A stretch of DNA of 35,612 nt from DASQDT01 sp036380435. GTDB taxonomy: Bacteria; Acidobacteriota; Blastocatellia; Pyrinomonadales; Pyrinomonadaceae. The notes below the pieces were generated by a model. The model worked only from the letters and a program-made list of their open reading frames with translations. It had not been told where the DNA came from and made no database searches. Location of the stretch: assembly GCA_036380435.1 (NCBI GenBank), contig DASVES010000223.1, forward strand, positions 1 to 35,612, written 5' to 3'. The stretch's first letter is position 1. Every line of letters starts with the position of its first letter. Position numbers and translations under genes: made by a program. Below are positions 1-7,981 of the stretch, one piece after another.

Positions 1-594
1 CTTCGTCTCCCTGAAGCGCGAGAACAGGCTCGGGCCTTCCGGCTCGGACGGCTGCGGCGACGCCAGTTCCTGCGGCGCATCCGCGCTCGCATAGCCCGGC
101 CGCGTGTCGGGGCCAACGTCCGCGGCGGCAAACGCCGGGGCCGCCGCCGCCGCCGTGCTCATGCTGCTACGGCGTGCGCTGCGCGCCGACGGCGAGCCGC
201 CGAGAATGGGCTGCGAGGCATAGGCGTGCGTGGCGGCGGGGAGCAGGAGTTGAGCGTCGTCCTGTTCATACTCGTCCTCATCGTAGTCATCGTCGCCGCG
301 CCCGAAGAGGGCGCCGCCGATGGTGTAGCCGAGGAGCAAGCCCGCGCCCGCGGCGCCGAGCGTGACGGGCAACGTGTGGCGCCGGTACTGCTCGCGCCAG
401 TCGAGCGTGTCGCTGATATTCTCCCTCACCTGCTGATACTGACTCACGACTGACTCCTTGATCTCCGTCACGGTCTGCGTGATCGATTCGCGCGCTTCGT
501 CCATGCGACGCTGAAGCTCTTCCTTTGTGGCGTCGGGGTCGGCCGTCACGTCCTCGGGTGCGCGCGCGGTCGCTAAATTTCGTTCTTCAGCCAT
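1..594 (-). CDS. DUF3618-like membrane-anchored protein (partial, 3' end beyond window)
   Basis: The frame is open from an ATG at 594 to the left edge (198 codons, no stop), so the C-terminus is missing. Residues 20-60 are charged and helical (DATKEELQRRMDEARESI onward). They are followed by a DWREQYRRHTLPVT segment and a glycine-rich hydrophobic stretch (GAAGAGLLLGYTIGGALFG), then an acidic patch and a low-complexity Ala/Ser/Pro tail. A short helical domain before one glycine-zipper membrane segment is the layout of DUF3618/YqjD-type proteins; the family name is inference. The start lies 22 nt inside the preceding holin-like gene (stop at 573), so the two are probably translationally coupled. 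With the DUF883-like gene upstream it forms a three-gene cluster of envelope or stress-type proteins. The molecular role is unknown. Confidence 0.6.
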   Translation of the reverse strand, partial: MAEERNLATARAPEDVTADPDATKEELQRRMDEARESITQTVTEIKESVVSQYQQVRENISDTLDWREQYRRHTLPVTLGAAGAGLLLGYTIGGALFGRGDDDYDEDEYEQDDAQLLLPAATHAYASQPILGGSPSARSARRSSMSTAAAAAPAFAAADVGPDTRPGYASADAPQELASPQPSEPEGPSLFSRFRETK

Positions 595-1031
595 TGCTTG
601 TCCTTTCTAATCTCGTCGAGACTCCGGTTCGGCGTCGGGTCGTGCGCGGCGAGGCGGCCCTTCGCCATCAGGAGGATGACGGCCCCGGCCACGAGGTAAA
701 CGAGGCCCGTGATGACGAACCCGAGGGCGTAGTTGAGCCGCGGGTCGGCGAACGAAAAGAGCTTCGAGACGAAGAAGGCGATGGCGACGTTAAAGAGCAT
801 GAAGCCGATGGCCGCCACCAGGCCGCCAACGGCCATCAACACCCCGTTACGCGCGTAGACGGAGGCGTCTTCCTTAAGCTCGACCTTGATGAGGCCGAGC
901 TTGGCATCCACGAGCGTCATCACGTCGTCGCCGAGGCGTCCGAACAGCGACGGCAGGCTATCTATCTCCGCCTGTGTCGGCTCCCGCCGGGCCGGCGCCG
1001 CGCCGGCCGCACCCCTCTCAAGCTGCGACAT
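573..1031 (-). CDS. Phage holin superfamily III-like (Phage_holin_3_6) small membrane protein
   Basis: This is a 152-aa protein. I chose ATG 1031 because GGAGGTG (1038-1044) sits 6 nt upstream; a longer reading from a TTG at 1052 would start inside a repeat. Residues 25-55 are an amphipathic helix (LFGRLGDDVMTLVDAKLGLI) of the type that precedes the membrane hairpin in Phage_holin_3_6. Two hydrophobic segments follow, at about 60-85 and 98-120, and a C-terminal charged tail ends DEIRKDKQWLKNEI. Despite the family name, chromosomal members are not lysis proteins; they are found beside DUF883 and DUF3618 genes, as here. The gene lies between a DUF883-like gene (upstream across a heptamer-repeat hairpin) and a DUF3618-like gene (22-nt overlap). 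A role in envelope stress or membrane organisation is inference. Confidence 0.7.
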   Translation of the reverse strand: MSQLERGAAGAAPARREPTQAEIDSLPSLFGRLGDDVMTLVDAKLGLIKVELKEDASVYARNGVLMAVGGLVAAIGFMLFNVAIAFFVSKLFSFADPRLNYALGFVITGLVYLVAGAVILLMAKGRLAAHDPTPNRSLDEIRKDKQWLKNEI

Positions 1032-1046
1032 ATCGTTCACCTCCAA

Positions 1047-1128
1047 GTTCAAAGTTCAAAGTCCAAAGTTCAAAGACAAAGCTCGCAGTCGGTTTAAGAC
1101 TTTGAACTTTGAACTTTGAACTTTGAAC
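1047..1128. repeat. Heptanucleotide inverted repeat (unit TTCAAAG), copy A
   Basis: Left arm 1047-1077 and right arm 1098-1128 are 31 nt each and match at 29 of 31 positions when one is reverse-complemented; the loop is 20 nt. Each arm is four tandem copies of a 7-bp unit (TTCAAAG, or CTTTGAA on the other strand). The element fills the gap between the DUF883-like stop codon (1136) and the Shine-Dalgarno of the holin-like gene (1044). The same unit, arm length and loop length recur at 28147-28228. Confidence 0.9.
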
Positions 1129-1135
1129 CTTTGTG

Positions 1136-1684
1136 TTAACGGCGGCTGCCGCGCAGCAGGATGCCGAGGAGGAACCCGGCGGCGGCCGAAATCAACAGCG
1201 CCTGACCGGGATTCTGCCGCGCGTACTGCTTGGCCTCGTCGGCCATCTGGCCGTAGTCCTTGTTACGCAGGTCCTGGAACTTCTCGCCGACCACGCCGGC
1301 CTTCTCCGTGACGTAGTCCTTGGCCGTCGAAGCCGCGTCGGCGATCTTCTGGCCATACTCCTGCGCCTGCGAGGCGAGACCCGTGGCGGCTCCGGCGCCG
1401 CCGCCGGTCGAGGTCGTCGATGAGCTGCGCGCGAGCGAGCCGCCGCCGGAGCTGGAGGCAGGGCCAGAACCGGAGGTGGAGCCGGAAGCGGAACCAGAGG
1501 TGGAACCGGAAGCAGAACCGGAGCTGGGTTTATTCCCTGCGTCGGTCGCGCCCGTGCCGCCTGTGTAGCCGGTGCCCGTGTGGCTGCTTGATCCGGTTGC
1601 GCTGGAGCCGCCGGTCGTGCCCGTCGTCCCCTTGGAGCCAGTCGTGGAGTTCGGTGAATCGTTATTGGGTTTGTTAGCTGACAT
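1136..1684 (-). CDS. DUF883 (YqjD/ElaB)-like membrane-anchored protein with Gly/Ser/Thr-rich N-terminus
   Basis: This is a 182-aa protein. The ATG at 1684 is preceded by GGAGGAG with a 9-nt spacer; the frame stays open upstream, but that extension is Arg/Cys-rich and has no ribosome site. Residues 1-105 are extremely low complexity, dominated by S, G, T and A with repeated SGSASGSTSG blocks. Residues 115-160 are a helical DUF883-type segment (EYGQKIADAASTAKDYVTEK, later GQMADEAKQYARQNPGQA). The C-terminus is one membrane helix ending GFLLGILLRGSRR, the glycine-zipper anchor and basic tail typical of YqjD/ElaB. Enterobacterial relatives associate with ribosomes at the inner membrane in stationary phase; the role here is unproven. 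It heads the cluster with the holin-like and DUF3618-like genes. Confidence 0.7.
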   Translation of the reverse strand: MSANKPNNDSPNSTTGSKGTTGTTGGSSATGSSSHTGTGYTGGTGATDAGNKPSSGSASGSTSGSASGSTSGSGPASSSGGGSLARSSSTTSTGGGAGAATGLASQAQEYGQKIADAASTAKDYVTEKAGVVGEKFQDLRNKDYGQMADEAKQYARQNPGQALLISAAAGFLLGILLRGSRR

Positions 1685-1989
1685 GTTTATCGTTCTCCTC
1701 CGCGTGTGAAATTTATGTTCGTAGCCGATACCGAAGATGGCGCGCAGGTGGTCGCCTCTGCGGACGTTCGTCTTTTCCCGCTGTGAATGTGCAAACGATG
1801 TGCCGGCAAGGCAGCGCCCGCCGGCCTCGGCGCGAAATGCGCGCAGAACCGGAGGCGCGCGCGCCCTCCGGCTTTCTCCAAACATCGCTGTTTTGTTGCG
1901 AAAAGGTACGCACAGATTAGCACAAGGTCGGGAACAATACATAGCCGGCACGCGCCGAGCGCACTCTCTCGGAGAAATACGAAACCCGC
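1685..1989. other. Divergent intergenic region without recognisable gene
   Basis: This is the left part of the 382-nt gap between the leftward DUF883-like gene and the rightward tetR. Open frames exist on both strands but have no ribosome sites and an Arg/Ala-rich shadow composition. I see no clear sigma-70 promoter for the leftward operon. The rightward promoter and operator lie at 1990-2029. Confidence 0.5.
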
Positions 1990-2029
1990 TTGACAGGGCT
2001 TCCGTATTGCGGTAAGTAAGTACTTACTT
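1990..2029 (+). promoter_or_regulatory. tetR promoter with overlapping perfect palindromic operator
   Basis: TTGACA at 1990-1995 is a perfect -35. With a 17-nt spacer the -10 is TAAGTA (2013-2018), a poor match. A perfect 16-bp palindrome AAGTAAGTACTTACTT (2014-2029) overlaps this -10 and the start region, 38 nt before the tetR ATG. A palindrome of this size over the promoter of a TetR gene is the expected layout for autorepression. That TetR binds it is inference. Confidence 0.65.
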
Positions 2030-2066
2030 TTAAAATCCAGACAGTTGCGGAGACGTGATTTTTTAG

Positions 2067-2870
2067 ATGACCAGACAGCCAGACAAAGCCGGCGCGACGC
2101 CCGCCGCCCAAATCCCCGCGCCCGCGGCCGCCGGGCGCATGGCCGGCGGAGACCGCCGCCGGCAGATCGTTGACGTGGCGATGCGTCTGTTCTCCGAGCG
2201 CGGCTTCCGCGGCACCACTACGAAGGAGATCGCCACGGCCGCCGGCGTCTCCGAGGCCATCATCTTCCGCCACTTCGCCACCAAGGAAGACCTCTACACG
2301 GCCATCATCGACCACAAGGCCTGCTCCGGCGAGATGGCCGACATGGAGCAGCCCGTCGCCGAGGCGATCCGCTGCTCCGTGGCCGAGCACATGAGCGCCA
2401 AGGACGACCGCGCCGTCTTCGCGCACATCGCGCTCCACATGATGCAGCACCACGAGCGCGACACGGAGTTCCTGCGCCTCCTGTTCTACTCGGCCCTCGA
2501 AGGGCACCAGCTCTCGCGGATGTTCTGGGAGCGAAACGTCCGCACGCTCTACGAGTTCCTCGGCTCATACATCCGTGAGCGCCAGCGCGACGGCGCCTTT
2601 CGCGGCGCTGACCCGCTCGTCGTCGTGCGCGCCTTCGCCGGCATGATCATCCACCACTCCGTGACGAACACGCTCTGGGACAAGTCGCGCTCGCTCCTCA
2701 ACATCCCGAACGAGGAGGCGGCGCGCGAATTCACTGAGATACTTCTCCGGGGCATCGACGCCGGCCCTGCGAAGGCCGCCCCCGCGCGCGCGGGGCGGGC
2801 AGATGTCGCCGCCATAGCGCGTGCCAGCGCAACCTCGCGGCGCGCGCCGCGCGCCAAAAAGGGCAAGTAG
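2067..2870 (+). CDS. TetR/AcrR-family transcriptional regulator of the adjacent RND efflux genes
   Basis: This is a 267-aa protein. Residues 30-76 form the TetR DNA-binding domain: helix 1 RQIVDVAMRLFSERGFRGTT, recognition segment IATAAGVSEAIIFRHFATKE. Residues 80-230 are an all-helical ligand/dimer domain with no recognisable ligand motif. The N-terminal 28 residues and the C-terminal 35 (Ala/Arg/Lys-rich, ending APRAKKGK) are probably disordered, which makes it longer than the usual 190-220 aa. ATG 2067 has only a weak GGAGA far upstream, but Met25 has no site at all. It is followed after 35 nt by the efflux adaptor gene in the same direction, the classic arrangement for a local repressor. 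The palindrome at 2014-2029 is its likely operator. Confidence 0.85.
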   Translation: MTRQPDKAGATPAAQIPAPAAAGRMAGGDRRRQIVDVAMRLFSERGFRGTTTKEIATAAGVSEAIIFRHFATKEDLYTAIIDHKACSGEMADMEQPVAEAIRCSVAEHMSAKDDRAVFAHIALHMMQHHERDTEFLRLLFYSALEGHQLSRMFWERNVRTLYEFLGSYIRERQRDGAFRGADPLVVVRAFAGMIIHHSVTNTLWDKSRSLLNIPNEEAAREFTEILLRGIDAGPAKAAPARAGRADVAAIARASATSRRAPRAKKGK

Positions 2871-2905
2871 TTTTTCCATACCGAAAGGGCCAACCGGGTA
2901 AGGTC

Positions 2906-4171
2906 ATGTTCTGCCTTCGTCAACTCCAAACTTTCACGCTCGCCGTCGCCGTCGCCGGGTCGGGCCTCGCTGCCGCGGCTTGCGGCGGCTCGCGCGCAGA
3001 GACCAATAAGAAAGAAGGCGGCGCGGCCACGCAGGCGACGCCCGCGGCCGTGGACGTGACGACCGCGCCGGCCGTCACGCGCCAGCTCCCGCGCTTCATC
3101 GAGGCGACGGGCAGCCTCGCGGCCGATGAGCAGACGGACGTGGCGCCCATCGTCGGCGGCCGGGTCTCGCAGGTCTACGCAGACCTCGGCAGCTACGTGC
3201 AGCGCGGGCAGGTGCTCGTGCGTCTCGACGGCGAGGACGCGCGCCTGCGTCTCCAGCAGCTCGAAGCGCAGCTCGAACAGGCCCGCTCGTCAGTGCGTCA
3301 GGCGGAGGAGCGCATCGGCCTGCGCGCCGGCGCGCGCTTCGACCCGACGCGCGTCGCCGAGGTCGGGGCCGCGCGCGCCGCACTCGATCTGGCCGAGAAG
3401 CAGTTGCGCCGCTACGAGCGTCTGATCGAGTCGGGCGACGTGTCGCGCTCCGCATACGACCAGCAGAAGGCGCAACGCGACCAACTGCGACAGCAATACG
3501 AAGCCGCGCTCGCGCAGGCCCACCAGTCTTACGCCGGGGTGCAGACGGCGCGCGCCGCCGCAATGGCCGTGGCCTCGCAGGTCGAGCAGGCGCGCAAGGC
3601 CGTGCGCGACGTGGTGATCGTCTCGCCCATCAGCGGGTTCGTCTCCGAGCGCACGGCCGACGTGGGCGAGTTCGTCTCCACCTCGATGAAGATCGCCACC
3701 ATCGTCCGCACCAACCCCCTGCGCGTGCGTATCGACATCCCCGAGCAGGCCATCTCAAACGTCCAGACGGGCCAGAGCATCACGCTTCTGACGAGCGCCT
3801 ACCCTGACCGCGCCTTCGCGGGACGGGTCGCGCGCATCTCGCCGAACATCTCGGCGGCCTCGCGCACGATGACGGTCGAGGCCGAGGTGGAGAACTCTGC
3901 GGGGCTGCTCAAGCCGGGGCAGTTCGTCACGGCGCGCATCCTTCTGCCCGAGTCCGACCCGGCCGTGCTCGTACCCGTCCGCGCCATCCGCACGGACGGC
4001 ACGACCAGCCGCGTCTTCGTCATCCGCGACGGCGTGGCGCAGGAGCGCCTCGTGCAGACGGGACAACAGGAGGGCGACCTCGTCGAAGTCCGCGGCAACG
4101 TCGCGGCGGACGAACCCGTCGCCACCTCGAACGTGGAGCTATTGAGCGACGGGATGGGTGTCAGACAGTGA
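2906..4171 (+). CDS. RND efflux periplasmic adaptor (membrane fusion protein)
   Basis: This is a 421-aa protein. The N-terminus is a lipoprotein-type or cleavable signal: a hydrophobic core, then GLAAAACGGS, where the Cys fits a relaxed lipobox. Order of domains: barrel-sandwich/lipoyl half 1 near residues 85-110 (GGRVSQVYADLGSYVQRGQV); alpha-hairpin coiled coil about 115-235 (LRLQQLEAQLEQARSSVRQA and onward); lipoyl half 2 (VVIVSPISGFVSERTADVGE); beta-barrel (PLRVRIDIPEQAISNVQTGQ); and membrane-proximal domain to the end. This is the HlyD/AcrA family, bridging an inner-membrane RND pump and an outer-membrane channel; the matching pump (4631) and channel (7982) follow. Substrates cannot be read from the sequence. 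ATG 2906 is preceded by a weak AAGG. Confidence 0.9.
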   Translation: MFCLRQLQTFTLAVAVAGSGLAAAACGGSRAETNKKEGGAATQATPAAVDVTTAPAVTRQLPRFIEATGSLAADEQTDVAPIVGGRVSQVYADLGSYVQRGQVLVRLDGEDARLRLQQLEAQLEQARSSVRQAEERIGLRAGARFDPTRVAEVGAARAALDLAEKQLRRYERLIESGDVSRSAYDQQKAQRDQLRQQYEAALAQAHQSYAGVQTARAAAMAVASQVEQARKAVRDVVIVSPISGFVSERTADVGEFVSTSMKIATIVRTNPLRVRIDIPEQAISNVQTGQSITLLTSAYPDRAFAGRVARISPNISAASRTMTVEAEVENSAGLLKPGQFVTARILLPESDPAVLVPVRAIRTDGTTSRVFVIRDGVAQERLVQTGQQEGDLVEVRGNVAADEPVATSNVELLSDGMGVRQ

Positions 4172-4200
4172 CTTGTGAGGCCCGCGTGGGAATTACGGGT

Positions 4201-4506
4201 TTAAGGCGTCGCGGGAAAATGCTCCCGGAACTGTGTTCGCACTTCGCGGATGTCGGCGCGCAGCTCAAGTATGTCGCCGCGCGTGGCGTTGACGACCGTT
4301 TCGAGGCGGTCGAACCTAATGTCCAGGCGGTCGATCTTGGCATCCACGCCGTCGATCCGAGCGTTCAGGCGCTCTTCGAGCGTCCCGAGATTGAGGTCAA
4401 ATCTCTCTTCGAGAGAATTGAACTTGGTGTCCATGCGCTCTTCAAAAGAGACGAGACGTTCGAGCACGGTCTCGATGGTCGGCTTAGTTACTTTTTCGTT
4501 ACTCAT
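4201..4506 (-). CDS. Small antisense-oriented coiled-coil protein within the efflux locus
   Basis: This is a 101-aa protein on the opposite strand to its neighbours. ATG 4506 has a strong GGAGGT (4516-4521) with a 9-nt spacer, which argues it is real. It begins MSNEKVTKPTIETVLERLVS. From residue 18 to 95 it is one long heptad-patterned coiled coil with internal quasi-repeats (EERMDTKFNSLEERF, then LEERLNARIDGVDAKI, then IDRLDIRFDRLETVV). There is no signal peptide or membrane segment. I do not recognise the family; it resembles short Rx-D/E coiled-coil hypotheticals. It sits between the adaptor (ends 4171) and the pump (starts 4631), so pump transcription must read through it antisense. The overlapping plus-strand frame is a shadow. 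Confidence 0.65.
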   Translation of the reverse strand: MSNEKVTKPTIETVLERLVSFEERMDTKFNSLEERFDLNLGTLEERLNARIDGVDAKIDRLDIRFDRLETVVNATRGDILELRADIREVRTQFREHFPATP

Positions 4507-4630
4507 CGGTCTTGTACCTCCGATTTACGGCTGGTGAGGAGCGGCTGAATTATACAACAAGGCGGGCGGGCCGTGTCACTGTCGCCGAGACGGAGGACGG
4601 CCCGGCCGCCGAACCAAAACCAGAAGCGCC

Positions 4631-7600
4631 ATGCAAAAGCTTGCTGAAATCTGCGTCCGCCGCCCCGTCTTCGCGACGATGATTATTTTGTCGCTCGTGG
4701 TCGTCGGCGTCTTCTCGTTCTTCTCGCTCGGCGTCGATCTGTTTCCGAAGATCGACTTCCCGACGATCACCGTGACGGTGGTCAACCCCGGCGCGGGGCC
4801 GCAGGAGATCGAGACCGAGATCACCGATAAGGTCGAGTCGGCCGTCAACACCATCAGCGGCATCGACGAGCTGCGCTCGACCTCCGTCGAGGGCGTCTCA
4901 CAGGTCTTCGTCACGTTCGTCTTAGACAAGGACGCCGACGTGGCCGCGCAGGAGATACGCGACAAGGTCAACCTCATCGTCCCCGACCTGCCCGAGACGG
5001 CCGAGGAGCCGACCATCCAAAAGCTCGACACGGACGCCGCGCCCGTGTTGCGCCTCGTCGTCTCGGCGCCGCGCTCTTTGCGCGACGTGACGGACGTGGC
5101 TGACAAGCAGATCAAGAAGCGCATCGAGTCGATAGGCGGCGTCGGGCAGGTGCAGATCATCGGCGGCGCGCGGCGCGAGGTTCAGGTCAAGGTCGATCCC
5201 GACAAGATGCGCGCCTTCAACGTCACGCCCGCCGACGTGGTGGCGGCCGTCCGCCAACAGAACCTCGAAGTTCCGGGCGGGCGCGTTGACGAGGGCGCGC
5301 GCGAACTCACCGTGCGGACGATGGGCCGCATCACGAACCCGGCCGATTTCAACAACATCTCGGTCGGCTCGCGCGGCGGCTACCCGGTGAAAATCTCCGA
5401 CATCGGCTATGTCGAAGATTCGAGCGAGGAGCAGCGGACGGCCGCGTTCCTCAACGGGCAGCCGGCCGTCACGCTCGTCGTCTCGAAGCAGTCGGGACAG
5501 AACACGGTGGCCGTTGCCGACGCCATCAAGGAGCGGCTCGCCGACATTCAGCCGACGCTGCCGAAAGACGTGAAGGTCGAGGTCATCGGCGACAGCTCGA
5601 TCTTCATCAAGGCGGCGGTCGAGTCGATTCAGACGCACCTCATCGAGGGCGGCATCCTCGCGGCGCTCGTCGTCTTCATCTTCCTCTGGAACTTCCGCTC
5701 GACGATCATCGCCGGCATCGCCATCCCGACCTCCATCGTCGCCACCTTCGGCCTGATGGGCGCGATGGGCTACACCCTGAACCAGATCACGATGCTGGCG
5801 CTCACGTTGATGGTCGGCATCGTCATCGACGACGCCATCGTCGTGCTGGAGAACATCTACCGCTACATCGAGGAGAAGGGCTACGAGCCTTTTCAGGCGG
5901 CCATCGAGGGCACGAAAGAAATCGGCCTCGCCGTGATGGCGACTACTCTTAGCTTGCTCGCCGTCTTTCTCCCCGTCGGCTTTATGAAGGGCATCGTCGG
6001 CCGCTTCATGTCGAGTTTCGGATTCACGGCTTCGTTCGCCATCGCCGTCAGCTTGCTCGTCTCCTTCACGCTCACGCCGATGCTCTCGGCCCGGCTCATC
6101 AAGCGCCGGCGCGAGGAGCACCGCGAGGCCGAGGCGGTGACGAACGACGATCAGGTGCAAAGCGTTTCGCTCTCGGAAGACTCCGGGCCGACGCCCGAAG
6201 TGCCGGCGATGCCCGCCGAGGTGCCCGCCACTGATGAGGCGCGCAGCGCGAAGACGGCCAAAGACTCGCGCTTCTACCGTCCCATCGACCGCACCTACAC
6301 GTGGCTGCTTCATTGGGCGATGGCGCACCGCTGGGCCGTCGTCACCCTCTGCGTGCTCGTCGTCCTGAGCACGGCGCCGCTCTTTATGCTCATCGGCAAG
6401 AACTTCCTGCCCGTCGATGACCAGTCGCAGTTCGAGGTCACGCTGCGCGCGCCCGAAGGCTCGACACTCGCCTCGACGAAGACCGTCACCGAGCGCATCG
6501 CCAAAGAACTGCGCGAGCTTCCCGGCGTCACCGACACTTTAACGACCATCGGCGGCGGCCAGCAGCAGCTCGTCAACAGCGCCAACATCTACGTCAAGCT
6601 CGTGGACATCGGCGACCGCAAGCAGTCGCAGATTGAATTGCAGGACGAGGCGCGCAAGATTCTTGAGAAATATCCGAAGGAGCTGCGACCGGCCGTCGGA
6701 CAGGTGCAGGCCTTCTCCGGCGGCGGCTTCCGCAACGCCGACGTGCAATACGTCGTCAGCGGCCCCGACCTGGAGAAGTTGACCGACTACTCGAACCGCT
6801 TCCTCGAAAAGCTACAGGCCATCCCCGACGTGGTTGACCCCGACACGTCGCTCATCACCGGCAAGCCCGAGGTGAGAGTCCACATCGACCGCGCGCGCGC
6901 CGCCGACATGGGCGTGCGCGTCGGCGACATCGCGCAGGCTTTGAACGTCTTAGTCGCCGGGCAGGTGGCGACGACCTACAATCAGGGCACGGATCAGTAT
7001 GACGTGCGGGTGCGCGCCACGGGCGAGTCGCGCGCGAGCCAGAAGGCGCTGGAGAATTTGTTCGTCCCGTCGGCGAAGACGGGGTGGACGAACCTTTCGA
7101 GTCTGGTGCGGACGGAGGAGGGGACGGGGCCGTCGGCCATCGAGCGCCTCAACCGACAGCGGCAGGTAATCATCTCGGCCAACGTCAAACCCGGCGGCTC
7201 GCAGGCGGCCGTGACGGCGGCCCTCGACGAATTCGCCCGCGAGATCAACCTGGAGGCCGGCTACACCACCGGCACCTTCGGCCGCTCGAAGGAGCTACAG
7301 AAGTCGGGCTATTACTTCATGCTCGCCTTCGCGCTCTCGTTCATCTTCATGTACATGGTGCTCGCCGCGCAGTTCGAGTCGTTCATCCACCCCATCACGA
7401 TTTTGCTGACGCTGCCCCTCGCCGTCCCCTTCGGCATTCTCTCGCTGCTCGTGATGGGGCAGACGGTGAACATCTTCTCGGGCCTCGGTCTGCTGCTGCT
7501 CTTCGGCGTCGTCAAGAAAAACGCCATCTTGCAGATCGACCACACGAACGCACTGCGCTCGCACGGCATGGAGCGACTCGACGCGATCATTCAGGCGAAC

Positions 7601-7909
7601 CGCGACCGCCTGCGGCCCATCCTGATGACGACCATCGCGCTCGTCGCCGGCATGATCCCGCTCGTCATCTCGACGGGGCCGGGCGCGGGCACCAACCGCT
7701 CCATCGGCGTCCTCGTCGTCGGCGGGCAAAGTTTGTGCCTGCTGCTGACGCTTTTGGCCGTGCCGGTCTTCTACTCGCTCTTCGACGACCTCTCGCACAG
7801 CCGCGTCCCGGCGCGCATCGGCCGGCGCGTGGGCGGCGTCTTCGCGTGGGCGCGCCGACGCGCGGCGACGGCGACGAGTTCGTTCTTCGGCATCGTCGGC
7901 AAAAATTGA
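4631..7909 (+). CDS. RND-family (HAE1/AcrB-like) efflux pump, inner-membrane component
   Basis: This is a 1092-aa protein, slightly longer than AcrB-type pumps (about 1030-1050). The N-terminus RRPVFATMIILSLVVVG is the usual TM1. TM4 carries the proton-relay Asp pair in GIVIDDAIVVLENIY (D400, D401) and TM10 carries the Lys in GVVKKNAILQIDHTN (K962/K963). Two large periplasmic loops follow TM1 and TM7, and twelve membrane helices are expected. The cytoplasmic linker between TM6 and TM7 (about residues 492-555) is long and charged/Pro-rich, which accounts for the extra length. It is a proton-driven exporter acting with the adaptor at 2906 and the TolC-like gene at 7982. Substrate is unknown; the HAE1 rather than heavy-metal class is chosen from the motifs. 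Confidence 0.93.
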   Translation: MQKLAEICVRRPVFATMIILSLVVVGVFSFFSLGVDLFPKIDFPTITVTVVNPGAGPQEIETEITDKVESAVNTISGIDELRSTSVEGVSQVFVTFVLDKDADVAAQEIRDKVNLIVPDLPETAEEPTIQKLDTDAAPVLRLVVSAPRSLRDVTDVADKQIKKRIESIGGVGQVQIIGGARREVQVKVDPDKMRAFNVTPADVVAAVRQQNLEVPGGRVDEGARELTVRTMGRITNPADFNNISVGSRGGYPVKISDIGYVEDSSEEQRTAAFLNGQPAVTLVVSKQSGQNTVAVADAIKERLADIQPTLPKDVKVEVIGDSSIFIKAAVESIQTHLIEGGILAALVVFIFLWNFRSTIIAGIAIPTSIVATFGLMGAMGYTLNQITMLALTLMVGIVIDDAIVVLENIYRYIEEKGYEPFQAAIEGTKEIGLAVMATTLSLLAVFLPVGFMKGIVGRFMSSFGFTASFAIAVSLLVSFTLTPMLSARLIKRRREEHREAEAVTNDDQVQSVSLSEDSGPTPEVPAMPAEVPATDEARSAKTAKDSRFYRPIDRTYTWLLHWAMAHRWAVVTLCVLVVLSTAPLFMLIGKNFLPVDDQSQFEVTLRAPEGSTLASTKTVTERIAKELRELPGVTDTLTTIGGGQQQLVNSANIYVKLVDIGDRKQSQIELQDEARKILEKYPKELRPAVGQVQAFSGGGFRNADVQYVVSGPDLEKLTDYSNRFLEKLQAIPDVVDPDTSLITGKPEVRVHIDRARAADMGVRVGDIAQALNVLVAGQVATTYNQGTDQYDVRVRATGESRASQKALENLFVPSAKTGWTNLSSLVRTEEGTGPSAIERLNRQRQVIISANVKPGGSQAAVTAALDEFAREINLEAGYTTGTFGRSKELQKSGYYFMLAFALSFIFMYMVLAAQFESFIHPITILLTLPLAVPFGILSLLVMGQTVNIFSGLGLLLLFGVVKKNAILQIDHTNALRSHGMERLDAIIQANRDRLRPILMTTIALVAGMIPLVISTGPGAGTNRSIGVLVVGGQSLCLLLTLLAVPVFYSLFDDLSHSRVPARIGRRVGGVFAWARRRAATATSSFFGIVGKN

Positions 7910-7920
7910 TTTGATAGGGG

Positions 7921-7972
7921 CGGCGCGCGCACGCGGATTCATTCCTTATAGACCTCCGCGTCCGCGCCGTTT
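7921..7972. terminator. GC-rich hairpin between pump and outer-membrane factor
   Basis: ACGCGGA (7931-7937) pairs with TCCGCGT (7955-7961). The flanking CGGCGCG (7921-7927) and CGCGCCG (7963-7969) extend the stem imperfectly, and TTTAAT follows. It lies in the 72-nt gap between pump and channel genes. It could be a weak terminator or a processing/stability hairpin that lowers downstream expression; the T-run is too short to be sure. Confidence 0.35.
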
Positions 7973-7981
7973 AATAAAGTT

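Noticed and set aside
573..1031. Holin-like gene as evidence of a prophage
   Set aside because: No lysis, structural or integrase genes are nearby; the DUF883/DUF3618 context is chromosomal.
4168..4548. Plus-strand 126-codon frame opposite the coiled-coil gene
   Set aside because: The repeated Val/Glu/Phe pattern mirrors the coiled-coil heptads; the minus strand has the ribosome site and the clean heptad pattern.
4922..6328. 468-codon open frame antisense to the RND pump
   Set aside because: The product is Arg/Asp/His-rich with no hydrophobic core or motif, typical of the reverse frame of a high-GC gene; the pump on the other strand is unambiguous.
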